Assembly (NCBI GenBank): GCA_900766355.1
Contig: CAAFVD010000034.1
Coordinates: forward strand, 1-64,000
DNA: 64,000 nt
From: Candidatus Gastranaerophilales bacterium
GTDB lineage: Bacteria > Cyanobacteriota > Vampirovibrionia > Gastranaerophilales > Gastranaerophilaceae
Direction of reading: 5' to 3'
Numbering within the stretch: the first letter of the stretch is position 1; each line of letters begins with the position of its first letter. The translations under genes and the position numbers were made by a program. The notes beneath the pieces were generated by a model that searched no databases, was not told where the DNA came from, and saw nothing but the letters and a program-made list of their open reading frames with translations. This document shows, piece after piece, positions 34,166 to 42,897 of the stretch.

Positions 34166-35057
34166 TTAATTTGTTATAATTCTCTAAATAAATTTTTGCT
34201 AATTTTGGTTTATCTAACTTTTTATAAACATAAGCTAAATTGTAATGAAAATCAGGCTCTGTATTTTTAAGTTCAATTGCTTTTGCTAAATTAGATTTAG
34301 CTTTTTTCAAGTCACCAGCTTTTATATATGCACACCCTAAATTATAATAAACATAAGGAAAATCAGAAGCATATTTTTTTGCTTTCTTATAATAATCTAT
34401 CGCCATAAAATATTTATCATCATTCAAACAAATATTACCGATGTTATAATAAGCCTTATAGTTAAACTCATCAGTCAATATTGCTCTTTTGTACATAAAA
34501 ATAGCATCTTCTCTACGTCCTAAATCTGAAAGAATATTTCCCATTAACACATAATCTTGTGCTGAACGATATTTTTCAGGTATTTTTAAAAATGTATTTA
34601 AAGAATCGTCCAAATTGTTATCTGTATACAATGCTACTGCTTGTTGTGAAAGATTATGAACTCTTGTCAATTCTTCTTTTATTTGTTCTTTAGAAACTAA
34701 ATCCTCACCAACCTGTTGTTTCTCTTTTCTTAAAGGATTTTTTACATTTATATTCAATTTACTTTTTTTAGAAACATTTTTTTCAGTATTTGTTTTAACT
34801 ACCTGTTGCTCTGTTTTTGCATGATTAAATTTCGGTAACTTAAATTTTGACTGAGTTGATTCAGTTTTTTCTAATTTTGAAGTTTTGTCTACAGAAGACG
34901 TTTTTTTAACTGTTTTTGTAACTGGTTCTTTAACTTGTTTTTCAACGGGTTTTGTTACATCTTTTTTATGCCCAAATGTTTTTGGCATAGTAAACTGAGC
35001 ATAAGAAACATTTGCGAATAATAATAAACTAATCATTGTTATAAGAGATTTTTTCAT
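34152..35057 (-). CDS. Exported TPR protein
   Basis: A 301-residue protein with a signal peptide (MKKSLITMISLLLFANVSYA) and then ~90 residues of Lys/Val/Thr-rich linker (KKDVTKPVEKQVKEPVTKTV). Residues ~120-300 are about five TPR repeats, for example AYYNIGNICLNDDKYFMAID and YYNLGCAYIKAGDLKKAKSN. It should act as a periplasmic or envelope scaffold. A related exported TPR protein is at 50574. It is transcribed leftward from a TATAAT box 6 nt upstream of the ATG. Its stop lies inside the end of the GH13-like gene. Confidence 0.85.
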   Translation of the reverse strand: MKKSLITMISLLLFANVSYAQFTMPKTFGHKKDVTKPVEKQVKEPVTKTVKKTSSVDKTSKLEKTESTQSKFKLPKFNHAKTEQQVVKTNTEKNVSKKSKLNINVKNPLRKEKQQVGEDLVSKEQIKEELTRVHNLSQQAVALYTDNNLDDSLNTFLKIPEKYRSAQDYVLMGNILSDLGRREDAIFMYKRAILTDEFNYKAYYNIGNICLNDDKYFMAIDYYKKAKKYASDFPYVYYNLGCAYIKAGDLKKAKSNLAKAIELKNTEPDFHYNLAYVYKKLDKPKLAKIYLENYNKLTNGQ

Positions 35058-35069
35058 ACCAAGATTATA
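35058..35069 (-). promoter_or_regulatory. -10 box, leaderless geometry
   Basis: Minus-strand TATAAT at 35064-35069, with a 6-nt gap to the ATG at 35057. Confidence 0.65.
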
Positions 35070-35138
35070 AGCGAAATTTTATTGGAAATCCAGAAAAACG
35101 CATGAAATAATATTATAAATGTCTCTTTTACTGATTAT

Positions 35139-35169
35139 ACCCTCGTTTTATCTCCTTTAAAGCGAGGGT
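35139..35169. other. Hairpin in the divergent TPR/PilZ spacer
   Basis: ACCCTCG and CGAGGGT pair, extended by TTTT/AAAG, around a 9-nt loop. Neither strand has a clean T-run after it, and both neighbouring genes read away from it. It may be a protein-binding site or a structured transcript. Confidence 0.4.
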
Positions 35170-35222
35170 TGTTATTTCTCTAATAATACGTCAAAACACT
35201 TGCTTTTTTAGTTGTTATTAAC

Positions 35223-35234
35223 TAAAATAAATTT
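35223..35234 (+). promoter_or_regulatory. -10 box of the PilZ gene, leaderless geometry
   Basis: TAAAAT at 35223-35228, a 6-nt gap, and ATG at 35235. Confidence 0.45.
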
Positions 35235-35843
35235 ATGGGTTTATTTCAAGATAATCAAAAAGCGAAAATAATTTTTGAGGCTGATGATAAAGTTGTTGAA
35301 ATGGATTGTTATATCGAAAAAATTTATTACGACAGACTTAAATTGAAATTACCCAAAGCAGCAGACCGATATATTCCATATCTAAAAACAGGAAATAAAC
35401 TTACACTTAATGTTTTTTCTCATGCTGGAGTGATATCACAAGATTCCATAATATTAACATCTCCTCTAGAAAAAGCTTTTACAATTGAATATGATGTGGA
35501 TTCGGTAAAAATTAACAACAGAAGACGCAAAAAAAGATATTTAACGAATTGTGATTTAATTATATTCAGACCACTACTCGGAAATATCGAAACTCAGCTG
35601 ATAGACTTAAGCACTAGTGGTTTGAGATATTATTCAGATATACCTTTAGATGCTGGCGCAGAATTTGATTGCAAATTGATACTAAAACCTACTGATGCAA
35701 AAATACTATTTAAAGGTAGAGTTCTTGACAACAAAGGGCTTCCCGCTGGAGTCTACCGAATGTATATAAACAAAATTGCATATAAAGATAAACAAGTTCT
35801 GTTGGATTATTGCGAAACGCACCTTACAAACTATGGAATATAA
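35235..35843 (+). CDS. PilZ-domain (YcgR-like) cyclic-di-GMP receptor
   Basis: A 202-residue cytoplasmic protein with an N-terminal YcgR-like barrel (~1-90) and a PilZ domain (~95-195). The c-di-GMP-binding residues are intact: the Arg-rich RRRKKRYLTN (RxxxR) and the DLSTSGLRYY block (D/NxSxxG). YcgR proteins brake the flagellar motor or steer export when c-di-GMP is high, which fits a window with motAB and fliMN. It is followed 3 nt later by a large TPR protein. Confidence 0.88.
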   Translation: MGLFQDNQKAKIIFEADDKVVEMDCYIEKIYYDRLKLKLPKAADRYIPYLKTGNKLTLNVFSHAGVISQDSIILTSPLEKAFTIEYDVDSVKINNRRRKKRYLTNCDLIIFRPLLGNIETQLIDLSTSGLRYYSDIPLDAGAEFDCKLILKPTDAKILFKGRVLDNKGLPAGVYRMYINKIAYKDKQVLLDYCETHLTNYGI

Positions 35844-35846
35844 CAA

Positions 35847-37445
35847 ATGAAAGATAACATGAAAATGATTGATAATACTCCAATTGATAATGAACAACAT
35901 AACAATAAAGTAAAGAAAGCAATTGAACGCTGTCAATTGGATTTGCAAAAAGATCCAAATAATGCAAAATTACACATTAGGTTAGGTGATTTGTATTTAC
36001 AATGGCACTTAGATATATTTAATTCTTGTCAATATATCGATGAGGCTATTACTGAATATCAATGTGCCTTAGAAACATATATGGATTCTGCTGAAATATT
36101 TTACAAAATTGGTAAAGCTCAATTCTATAAAGGCGACTTAGATAAAGCTATCAATTATCTAAATATGGCAATCGAAAAAGACCATAAGTTTGCAAAAGCT
36201 TATTTGGTTCTAGCTGAAACATATACGAGAAAAGCTTATTTCTTTGAAGCTATAAATTCAGCTAAATCAGCTATTAAGTACAAACCTTTTAGAAATTCAA
36301 GTGCGCATTATTTGTTACACAAATTGTATCAAGCATCATCTTTCAGAAATTTCAAAAAGAATACACAAGCAAAATTTGAATACTTTTTATCATTAATAAC
36401 TTTTCTTTTTGATAGAAAAGCTATATCTAACGTAGGCAGAAGTCTTTCTTATTTAAGATTTTTCCCTACTCTACTAAAAGGTTTTTATTATGTTCAAATA
36501 GGCAACCTCGAAGCTGCAATCAACTTATATTCTAGTGCGATTGAAAAAGCCCCTGGTTTTGTACCTTTATATTGCTTATTAGGAGATACATATTTAGCAA
36601 TCGGACATTTTGAAGACGCAATAACAGAGTACAAAATGGCTATATGGTTAGACAGTCTTAATATCCCAGCATATCGTCACCTCTGCCAAGCTTACGAGGA
36701 ACAAGGTGACTACGATAGAGCAATCGAAATATATCTAAAATTAATCTCTATTATGCCTACTGTACCTGATTTTCATTCAAATTTAGCAAACTTATATTAT
36801 GTAAAAGGTGACATTCCGTCAGCTATTTCTCAATATCAAACAGCAATAACACTAAACCCTAATAAACAATGGACAAGCGTTATTGCTCAGACTTTAGGAT
36901 TTGTATATCAAGAAAATCAAAACAATCTTGATGCGGCAATATGCTCTTATCAAAACGCATACACAATGACTCCTGAAGATATTGATATATATATTAATCT
37001 TGGTAGCGCATTCTATGACAAAGAAGATTACGATAATGCAGTAACAGTATATAGAAAAGCTCTTGAACTTGACCCAGAAAACTCTAAAATTCATTGTAAT
37101 TTAGGGTTCTTACATTGGGGTAAAGGTAACACAGAAGAAGCTATCAAAGAATATGAATTAGCAATTAAATATGACGAAAATTATGATATAGCATATAACA
37201 ATCTTGGTGTTATATATCTTGATGATTTAGGCAGAGTACAAAAAGCAATCGAATTGTTCAAAAAATCTGCAGAAACCAACCCAAATTATGCACTTGCTCA
37301 TTTCAATTTGGCAAGAGCAATAACAATTGTTGGAGATAAGATTGAAGCTGCTAAACTATATCAAATTGCTCAAGACATAAACAAAGTAACAAATGAAATA
37401 GACCCTCAAGATATTGTAGATAAAATTAATGGACTATTCTCTTAA
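35847..37445 (+). CDS. Large cytoplasmic TPR-repeat protein
   Basis: A 532-residue protein made mostly of TPR repeats, with about ten visible, such as AEIFYKIGKAQFYKGDLDKA, PLYCLLGDTYLAIGHFEDAI, IHCNLGFLHWGKGNTEEAIK and AYNNLGVIYLDDLGRVQKAI. There is no signal peptide or membrane segment. TPR arrays bind protein partners; the location between a PilZ receptor and an ACT-domain protein suggests a signalling or secretion scaffold, but this is inference. No strong ribosome site precedes the ATG at 35847; ATGs at 35859 and 35865 are alternatives. It is probably cotranscribed with the PilZ gene. Confidence 0.85.
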   Translation: MKDNMKMIDNTPIDNEQHNNKVKKAIERCQLDLQKDPNNAKLHIRLGDLYLQWHLDIFNSCQYIDEAITEYQCALETYMDSAEIFYKIGKAQFYKGDLDKAINYLNMAIEKDHKFAKAYLVLAETYTRKAYFFEAINSAKSAIKYKPFRNSSAHYLLHKLYQASSFRNFKKNTQAKFEYFLSLITFLFDRKAISNVGRSLSYLRFFPTLLKGFYYVQIGNLEAAINLYSSAIEKAPGFVPLYCLLGDTYLAIGHFEDAITEYKMAIWLDSLNIPAYRHLCQAYEEQGDYDRAIEIYLKLISIMPTVPDFHSNLANLYYVKGDIPSAISQYQTAITLNPNKQWTSVIAQTLGFVYQENQNNLDAAICSYQNAYTMTPEDIDIYINLGSAFYDKEDYDNAVTVYRKALELDPENSKIHCNLGFLHWGKGNTEEAIKEYELAIKYDENYDIAYNNLGVIYLDDLGRVQKAIELFKKSAETNPNYALAHFNLARAITIVGDKIEAAKLYQIAQDINKVTNEIDPQDIVDKINGLFS

Positions 37446-37465
37446 AAAAGTAAAGGACAATCAAA

Positions 37466-37750
37466 ATGGCACAAAACAATAAAATAATAATTACCGTTTC
37501 TGGAACTGATAAAGTAGGTATCGTTGCAAAGGTATCAACAATATTGGCTGAATTGAATGTTAATATTGAAGATATAAAACAAACTCTTATGCAAGGACAT
37601 TTTGTAATGTTCATGTTATGCGATATCACGAATTCACAAAACTCATTTAAAGAAATTAAAGATAAACTTCAACAAGAAGGTGAAAATTTTGGCGTTGAAA
37701 TTTGGGTTCAAAGAAAAGAAATCTTTGACACTATGCATGGTATCGGATAA
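37466..37750 (+). CDS. ACT-domain regulatory protein (UPF0237-like)
   Basis: A 94-residue single ACT domain: IIITVSGTDKVGIVAKVSTI, then LAELNVNIEDIKQTLMQGHF and MFMLCDI, the family's ligand-binding ferredoxin-like fold. UPF0237/GcvR-like proteins bind small ligands (often amino acids) and control partner proteins. The ATG has AAAGGA upstream and lies 20 nt after the TPR gene. A bidirectional terminator (37773-37812) follows, ending the PilZ-TPR-ACT unit. Confidence 0.88.
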   Translation: MAQNNKIIITVSGTDKVGIVAKVSTILAELNVNIEDIKQTLMQGHFVMFMLCDITNSQNSFKEIKDKLQQEGENFGVEIWVQRKEIFDTMHGIG

Positions 37751-37772
37751 ATAAAATATTCAACCTTAATAA

Positions 37773-37812
37773 AAAAAACCTCTCAATATATAATCATATT
37801 GAGAGGTTTTTT
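37773..37812. terminator. Bidirectional intrinsic terminator
   Basis: CCTCTCAATAT and its complement enclose ATAATC, with an A-run before and a T-run after the stem. It serves both the ACT gene and the convergent uppP. Confidence 0.92.
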
Positions 37813-37831
37813 ATAAACTATATTAGATTTA

Positions 37832-38677
37832 TTACTTATATAATGTAAAAAATACTGAGGTAAAAATACCCGCAATAACACAATAATAAGCAAAAACTTT
37901 TAAAGAATATTTACCCAAAAATTTCAAGAAGTATTTTATACAAAGATACCCTACGACACCTGAAACAATTGTTCCTATTATAATATCTGTCCAGTTGTAA
38001 GAAACAAGTTCTTTCATATCTATTTTCACAAAAGGATAAACCATTGATGCCCCAAGAATAATAGGAATACTCAAAAGAAATGAATACTTTGCAGCCGTCA
38101 CTCTATCAACTTTGTTAAATAGTCCTGTTGCAATTGTCCAACCCGAACGTGAAAACCCAGGTAAAGCAGCTAAACCTTGAGCAATTGCCATTAATATTGA
38201 TGTTTTAAAATCCATAGAATCAGATTTTGTCGATAATTTGTTAGAATAGCTTTCACTTGCAAATAACAAAATACCAGTAAGAATAAGCAATACTCCAACA
38301 ATAATTGGCGAATAAACTAATTTTTCTGCAACTTCGTTTATAGGAAAAGCTATCAAAACAGTTATAACTGTACCAAGCATAATATATAAACCAAGTTTAC
38401 AGTTATGGTTTGAATAATCTTTCTTTTTGATACCTTCTATCAAAGCTGATAATATTTCCCATACTTCTTTACGGAAATAAATCAATACCGCAATCAATGT
38501 TCCCAAATGAAGCATTATATCAACAAAAACTTCCATATTAGATTGCTGATGAATAGGCATATTGTTGAATACTTTATAAAAATTTGAAGTGAATACAAGG
38601 TGTGCTGAACTTGATATTGGTAAGAATTCGCTTAACCCTTGTACAATGCCCATAAATATAATTTGAAGTAAATCCAT
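37832..38677 (-). CDS. uppP: Undecaprenyl-diphosphate phosphatase UppP
   Basis: An integral membrane enzyme that dephosphorylates undecaprenyl diphosphate, recycling the carrier lipid for peptidoglycan and other polymers. The 281 residues show both family boxes: GLSEFLPISSSAHLVF and LPGFSRSGWTIATGLF with the catalytic Arg/Ser/His region. About eight membrane segments are visible. The ATG at 38677 uses a GAGG site inside the end of queD, so the two genes are coupled. Confidence 0.96.
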   Translation of the reverse strand: MDLLQIIFMGIVQGLSEFLPISSSAHLVFTSNFYKVFNNMPIHQQSNMEVFVDIMLHLGTLIAVLIYFRKEVWEILSALIEGIKKKDYSNHNCKLGLYIMLGTVITVLIAFPINEVAEKLVYSPIIVGVLLILTGILLFASESYSNKLSTKSDSMDFKTSILMAIAQGLAALPGFSRSGWTIATGLFNKVDRVTAAKYSFLLSIPIILGASMVYPFVKIDMKELVSYNWTDIIIGTIVSGVVGYLCIKYFLKFLGKYSLKVFAYYCVIAGIFTSVFFTLYK

Positions 38678-38682
38678 TATTC

Positions 38683-39042
38683 TTAATCCTCATAATATGT
38701 TGCACAAGATGTAGATGTTTCCCAAACAGATACTTTGCTAATATTTGGGATAGTTTCTTTTAATTTATTAAAAATAAACTTAGCAAGAATTTCACTACTA
38801 GGACTTATACCGGCAAAATCCTCTAATTCGTTAATATCTTTATGGTCTAATAAATCTAAAACTTTTTTCATTTCTTTCTTAAGAACTTTATAATCAATCA
38901 AGATATTACTTTTATCTAGATTATTTCCTTTAACATAAGCTTCTACCAACCAATTGTGTCCGTGTTGATTTTCGCACTCACCATCGTAATTAAGCAAATG
39001 ATGTGCCGCTGAAAATGTCATTTGTTTTTTTATTTCAAACAT
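38683..39042 (-). CDS. queD: 6-carboxy-tetrahydropterin synthase QueD
   Basis: Forms 6-carboxy-5,6,7,8-tetrahydropterin in queuosine/7-deazaguanine synthesis (6-pyruvoyl-tetrahydropterin synthase family). A 119-residue protein with zinc ligands in FSAAHHLLNY and QHGHNWLVEAYV, the DHKDIN segment, and the C-terminal VWETSTSCATYY with the catalytic Glu. An AAGGAGA site precedes the ATG. The other queuosine genes are not nearby. It is followed 5 nt later by uppP. Confidence 0.93.
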   Translation of the reverse strand: MFEIKKQMTFSAAHHLLNYDGECENQHGHNWLVEAYVKGNNLDKSNILIDYKVLKKEMKKVLDLLDHKDINELEDFAGISPSSEILAKFIFNKLKETIPNISKVSVWETSTSCATYYED

Positions 39043-39102
39043 AAATTATCTCCTTCTTTTCGTCTATTTTATAACAAACTACTCAATTATAAAAATTTTA
39101 TG

Positions 39103-39114
39103 TATAATAATTAT
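39103..39114 (+). promoter_or_regulatory. -10 box, leaderless geometry
   Basis: TATAAT at 39103-39108, a 6-nt gap, and ATG at 39115. A longer reading from 39022 would run through the -10 box and the divergent queD leader. Confidence 0.65.
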
Positions 39115-40764
39115 ATGTTTGAAGAGAATTTAGCAAAATTAAATAACACAAGGTTAAGAAACGAATTATTAAACATTCCGATTACGGAATGTACAAATAA
39201 TATCGGATACGTAACAACCGAAAATGGTCATGTGATATTTTTAAAAGGAGAGATTCCTACCGATGATACCATTGACCCAATAGGGTTTGCAAAATCTCTT
39301 ATAACTCCTAAAATGAAGGAGTTTACTAAAAACGATATTATCGTTTGCGTAGGTATTGGTGTTGGATATATTTTAGATGAATTATATTCTTCTACTCAAG
39401 CTAAAATAGTAATATATGAACCTGATTCTAAATTTTTAAGGTTTGTATTTGAAGCAGTAGATTTAACTCAATATATTTCAGATAAACGTATCTTCATTTC
39501 TGACGATATGCACGAATGTATTGATTTTATTTTAAAAGATTATTTAGAAGATAAGTTTGAGTTCATATCATCACCAATTCTTGCTCTATTTTATAAAAAT
39601 GAGATTGAAGATTTTTCTAATCATTTATACACAAGACTAAAGGGCAAAATTGTAGATATCAACACCGTCAAAGCTCTTTCAAAACAATGGGTGAAAAATG
39701 TTATTGATTTTGTAAATTTGGACAGAAAATATTATTCTATTCAAGATTACAAATGGAAATTCACAGGTAAAAATGCACTTATATTAGGAGCAGGGCCTTC
39801 TCTTGCTGATAATATCGAAAAAATAAAATCAATGAGAGATAAGTTTGTTGTTTTTGCAGTAAACAAAACTCTTAAATATTTAGAAGAAAATGGTATAGTA
39901 CCTGATTTTGCTGTGTTTGCTGACGCTAAAAATATTGAAAGATGGTACAATTTATCTGATGAATATACTGCTAAACTTAATATTATAACCGATTGGAAAT
40001 CAGAAAGCTTTATTTCTAAACTAAAATCCAAAAGTTTAACGGTTTATTTTTCTGATAACGAATTATTTTTAAACAAATATGCAAAAGATTTAGATATTCA
40101 GCTTTTTTCTGCAGAACCTACAACAACATTGATATCTTTAATGTGTGCTAATTATATGGATTTCGAAAAAATATATTTCTGTGGATTTGATTTGGCGTTC
40201 AAAGACAATCAGGTTTATTCAGACGGACAAACTGCGCAGATCAATGATGGACAAGCATATATCAGTCGTTCTAAGAAGCAAATTATTGAAGTTCCTTCAA
40301 TCACAGGAAATTCTGTTCAAACAAGAGAAGATTATTCTGTATTTATAAAAACAGTTGAAACTATAATAAAAACTCGTGGTTTAAAAAACCTGTATAATAT
40401 TACTGATTTTGGCGCTTTAATTGAAGGTATGAATTATACATCTTTTGATAATATAAATATTTATGGAGAAAAACCTGATGTTGATTCTGTAATTTCACAA
40501 TTACCAATTTGTGAAAAAGATTTCAAAAAATGTATGGAACTTGAAAAAGCTGCGATGATAAATATTCACCAAAACGTATTAGGACGTTCTCCAATTGGTA
40601 TGGTTACAAAAAAAATAATTAATAACACTAGTCTTTTATATGAGTATCTACAATTAGAAATGATAGAACTTTCAAGAAATATAGGACAAGATAATGATGC
40701 TATTGATACTTTTTATTCAAAATGTATTCTAGCATTAGATAATCTTTTAGCAATAATAGGATAA
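39115..40764 (+). CDS. DUF115 / motility-accessory-factor-like protein (second copy)
   Basis: A 549-residue paralogue of the protein at 10102. The DUF115 core starts near residue 215 with KNALILGAGPSLADNIEKIK, then VPDFAVFADAKNI and FEKIYFCGFDLAF. The N-terminal domain (DIIVCVGIGVGYILDELY) parallels HLIYGLGLGYLF in the first copy. Maf-type proteins modify flagellin with glycans; two copies may act on different acceptors or sugars. I start it at ATG 39115, directly behind the -10 box. The ABC-F gene follows after 6 nt. Confidence 0.85.
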   Translation: MFEENLAKLNNTRLRNELLNIPITECTNNIGYVTTENGHVIFLKGEIPTDDTIDPIGFAKSLITPKMKEFTKNDIIVCVGIGVGYILDELYSSTQAKIVIYEPDSKFLRFVFEAVDLTQYISDKRIFISDDMHECIDFILKDYLEDKFEFISSPILALFYKNEIEDFSNHLYTRLKGKIVDINTVKALSKQWVKNVIDFVNLDRKYYSIQDYKWKFTGKNALILGAGPSLADNIEKIKSMRDKFVVFAVNKTLKYLEENGIVPDFAVFADAKNIERWYNLSDEYTAKLNIITDWKSESFISKLKSKSLTVYFSDNELFLNKYAKDLDIQLFSAEPTTTLISLMCANYMDFEKIYFCGFDLAFKDNQVYSDGQTAQINDGQAYISRSKKQIIEVPSITGNSVQTREDYSVFIKTVETIIKTRGLKNLYNITDFGALIEGMNYTSFDNINIYGEKPDVDSVISQLPICEKDFKKCMELEKAAMINIHQNVLGRSPIGMVTKKIINNTSLLYEYLQLEMIELSRNIGQDNDAIDTFYSKCILALDNLLAIIG

Positions 40765-40770
40765 TAAAAA

Positions 40771-42399
40771 ATGATAACAACACAAAACCTTACTGTGAGT
40801 TTTGGCTCGCAAGTATTATTCAAAAATGTAAATATAAAATTTACACCAGGAAATTGTTATGGACTGATTGGTGCAAATGGTGCTGGTAAAAGTACATTTT
40901 TAAAAGTTCTTGCTGGAGATATTGAACCAACAGAAGGCGAAGTTCATATCCAAAAAGGTCAAAGAATTGCAGTTTTGAAACAAAACCATTTTGAATTTGA
41001 TGAGTACCCTGTAATTGAAACCGTAATAATGGGGCATAAAGAACTTTATCAAGTAATGAAGGAGAAAGATGAACTTTATGCAAAACCTGATTTTAATGAT
41101 GAGGACGGTATGCGAGTTGCAGATTTAGAAACTCGTTTTGCAGAGCTTGATGGTTGGCAGGCAGATTCAATGGCTGCCTCTTTACTGTCAGAATTGGGAA
41201 TTGATGATTCTTTGCATTATTCTTTGATGAGTGAACTGTCTGGTAGTGAAAAGGTTAGAGTATTATTGGCTCAGGCTTTGTTTGGCAATCCTGATATTTT
41301 GTTATTAGACGAACCTACAAACCACTTGAGTTTGGAAACTATTGCTTGGTTAGAAGAATTTTTAATCAATTTCCAAAACACAGTTATTGTTGTATCTCAC
41401 GACAGACAGTTTTTAGATAATGTATGTACACATATTGCTGATATTGATTACAAAAATATTCAGCTTTATACAGGTAACTATTCTTTCTGGTCACAGGCTA
41501 ATATGTTGATTCAAAAACAAAAAGAAGAACAAAATAAAAAGACAGAAGAAAAGATTGCCGAATTGAAAGCGTTTATTGCGAGATTTAGTGCAAATGCTTC
41601 AAAAGCTAAACAGGCAACTTCTAGAAAAAATATGTTGGATAAATTGTCATTAGAAGAAATTATACCGTCCTCAAGACAATATCCTAGAATTAGATTCAAT
41701 TATGTAAAAATTCCTGGGAAAGATGTTGTAACAATAGATAAATTAAACAAATCAGTTGACGGGAATTTGTTAATAAAGAATTTCAGCTTAGATGTTGTGC
41801 AAGGTGAAAAAATTGCCTTTATATCACCTGTACCTATGACAATAACAACCTTGTTCCAAATGTTGGCAGGTGAAGTAGAGCCTGATTCAGGGAAAATTGA
41901 TTGGGGCGTTACTGCAACTCGTTCATATTTCCCAAAAGATAATACAAAATATTTTGATAATGATTTGAACTTGATTCAATGGCTGGCACAGTTCTCTAAA
42001 GAACAACATATAAGTTATTTAAGAGGATATTTGGGCAGAATGTTATTTTCAGGTGAAGATAGCGAAAAGTTATCAAAAGTTTTATCAGGTGGCGAAAAAG
42101 TAAGATGTTTGTTTGCAAAAATGATGGTAGAAGAATCTAACGTACTTATTTTTGATGAACCAACAAACCACTTAGATTTGGAATCAATTACGGCATTGAA
42201 CAATGCTTTGATAGATTATACAGGTACCGTTTTATTTACATCTCAAGATTATCAATTCATTAATACCGTTGCAAACAGAATAATTGAAATCACACCAAAT
42301 GGCTGGATAAACGCACAATGCAAATACGAAGAATATCTAGCAAACCCTAATTATCAAAAACGTAGAAAAGAATTATACAAAATGGGTTCGTTAGTTTAG
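40771..42399 (+). CDS. ABC-F family ATPase (YbiT/YkpA-like) with degenerate second P-loop
   Basis: A 542-residue protein with two fused ABC domains and no membrane part. ABC-F proteins act on the ribosome. Domain 1 is complete: GANGAGKSTFLK, signature LSGSEKVRVLLAQAL, Walker B LLLDEPTNHL and VVSHDRQF. Domain 2 keeps LSGGEKVRCLFAKMM and LIFDEPTNHLDLES, but its Walker A region reads AFISPVPMTITTLFQ, without the Gly-Lys-Ser/Thr loop, and its switch His is Gln (FTSQDYQF). From memory, YkpA-like relatives also have an altered second P-loop, so this is probably a subfamily trait. It is cotranscribed with the DUF115 gene. Confidence 0.9.
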   Translation: MITTQNLTVSFGSQVLFKNVNIKFTPGNCYGLIGANGAGKSTFLKVLAGDIEPTEGEVHIQKGQRIAVLKQNHFEFDEYPVIETVIMGHKELYQVMKEKDELYAKPDFNDEDGMRVADLETRFAELDGWQADSMAASLLSELGIDDSLHYSLMSELSGSEKVRVLLAQALFGNPDILLLDEPTNHLSLETIAWLEEFLINFQNTVIVVSHDRQFLDNVCTHIADIDYKNIQLYTGNYSFWSQANMLIQKQKEEQNKKTEEKIAELKAFIARFSANASKAKQATSRKNMLDKLSLEEIIPSSRQYPRIRFNYVKIPGKDVVTIDKLNKSVDGNLLIKNFSLDVVQGEKIAFISPVPMTITTLFQMLAGEVEPDSGKIDWGVTATRSYFPKDNTKYFDNDLNLIQWLAQFSKEQHISYLRGYLGRMLFSGEDSEKLSKVLSGGEKVRCLFAKMMVEESNVLIFDEPTNHLDLESITALNNALIDYTGTVLFTSQDYQFINTVANRIIEITPNGWINAQCKYEEYLANPNYQKRRKELYKMGSLV

Positions 42400-42564
42400 T
42401 AAAATTAATAAAACTTTTAAAATAATTAAACTTTAATAAAAAAACATTTGATGTGGAAGTTGAGTCTAAGTAAGCCACAACATTATAAACATACGTACGA
42501 CTAAACTCTAGATATAGTGTACTTTTTACCATATTAACTTATGTATCTTTTAAGTTTTTAAGGG

Positions 42565-42592
42565 TTGCCAATTATTCAAAAATGGTTATAAT
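42565..42592 (+). promoter_or_regulatory. Sigma-70-type promoter of the 28-codon gene
   Basis: TTGCCA at 42565-42570, 16 bp, TATAAT at 42587-42592. The leader is ~60 nt and ends in AGGAGG (42651-42656), 4 nt before the ATG. The stretch 42400-42560 before it holds no gene that I can see. Confidence 0.7.
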
Positions 42593-42660
42593 GATAAAGG
42601 AAGTAAGTTCTGTTATCAATAACTATTTTAAACCTATGTAGCTCAAGAATAGGAGGCTTT

Positions 42661-42747
42661 ATGCACTTTCTACGTTACATCTTTAGACGAATCTTTGCAT
42701 ATCTTCAAGAAGCTGGAATGCAAGCTTCAAAACATATTGCTTATTAA
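42661..42747 (+). CDS. 28-residue basic amphipathic peptide next to glnA
   Basis: A very short gene with full expression signals: promoter TTGCCA-16-TATAAT, a perfect AGGAGG site, ATG at 42661, TAA at 42745, and a strong hairpin downstream (42790-42824). The product starts MHFLRYIFRRIFAYLQEAG and ends SKHIAY. It is basic and amphipathic, with Arg/Lys and aromatic residues on alternating faces and no full membrane span. It converges on glnA. Cyanobacteria inactivate type I glutamine synthetase with small basic proteins (IF7/IF17), so a similar role is tempting, but I see no sequence match and this is speculation. A membrane-active leader or toxin-like peptide is the alternative. Confidence 0.65.
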   Translation: MHFLRYIFRRIFAYLQEAGMQASKHIAY

Positions 42748-42789
42748 TATTATTACGTAAGTTCCTTCCTAACACTTGATATAATAACG

Positions 42790-42824
42790 CAATAGGGTGA
42801 ACCATACCTTGGCTCGCCCTATTG
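42790..42824 (+). terminator. Strong hairpin after the 28-codon gene
   Basis: CAATAGGGTGA pairs with TCGCCCTATTG (one G-U), and the flanking AATAAC/GTTATT can extend the stem. No long T-run follows, so it may be a terminator or a stable 3' end. Confidence 0.55.
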
Positions 42825-42834
42825 TTGTGTTATT

Positions 42835-42871
42835 AAACAAAAAACGCATCTTTATATAATATAAAGATGCG
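42835..42871 (-). terminator. Intrinsic terminator of glnA
   Basis: CGCATCTTTATA pairs with its complement (42845-42871), followed on the minus strand by a T-run (complement of 42839-42844 and the bases beyond it). Confidence 0.82.
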
Positions 42872-42897
42872 CTTAATCAAAATAATCATTATGTTAA

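Noticed and set aside
42347..42532. 61-codon minus-strand frame overlapping the ABC-F gene end
   Set aside because: It overlaps a well-supported gene, has no ribosome site, and gives a composition typical of AT-rich shadow translation.
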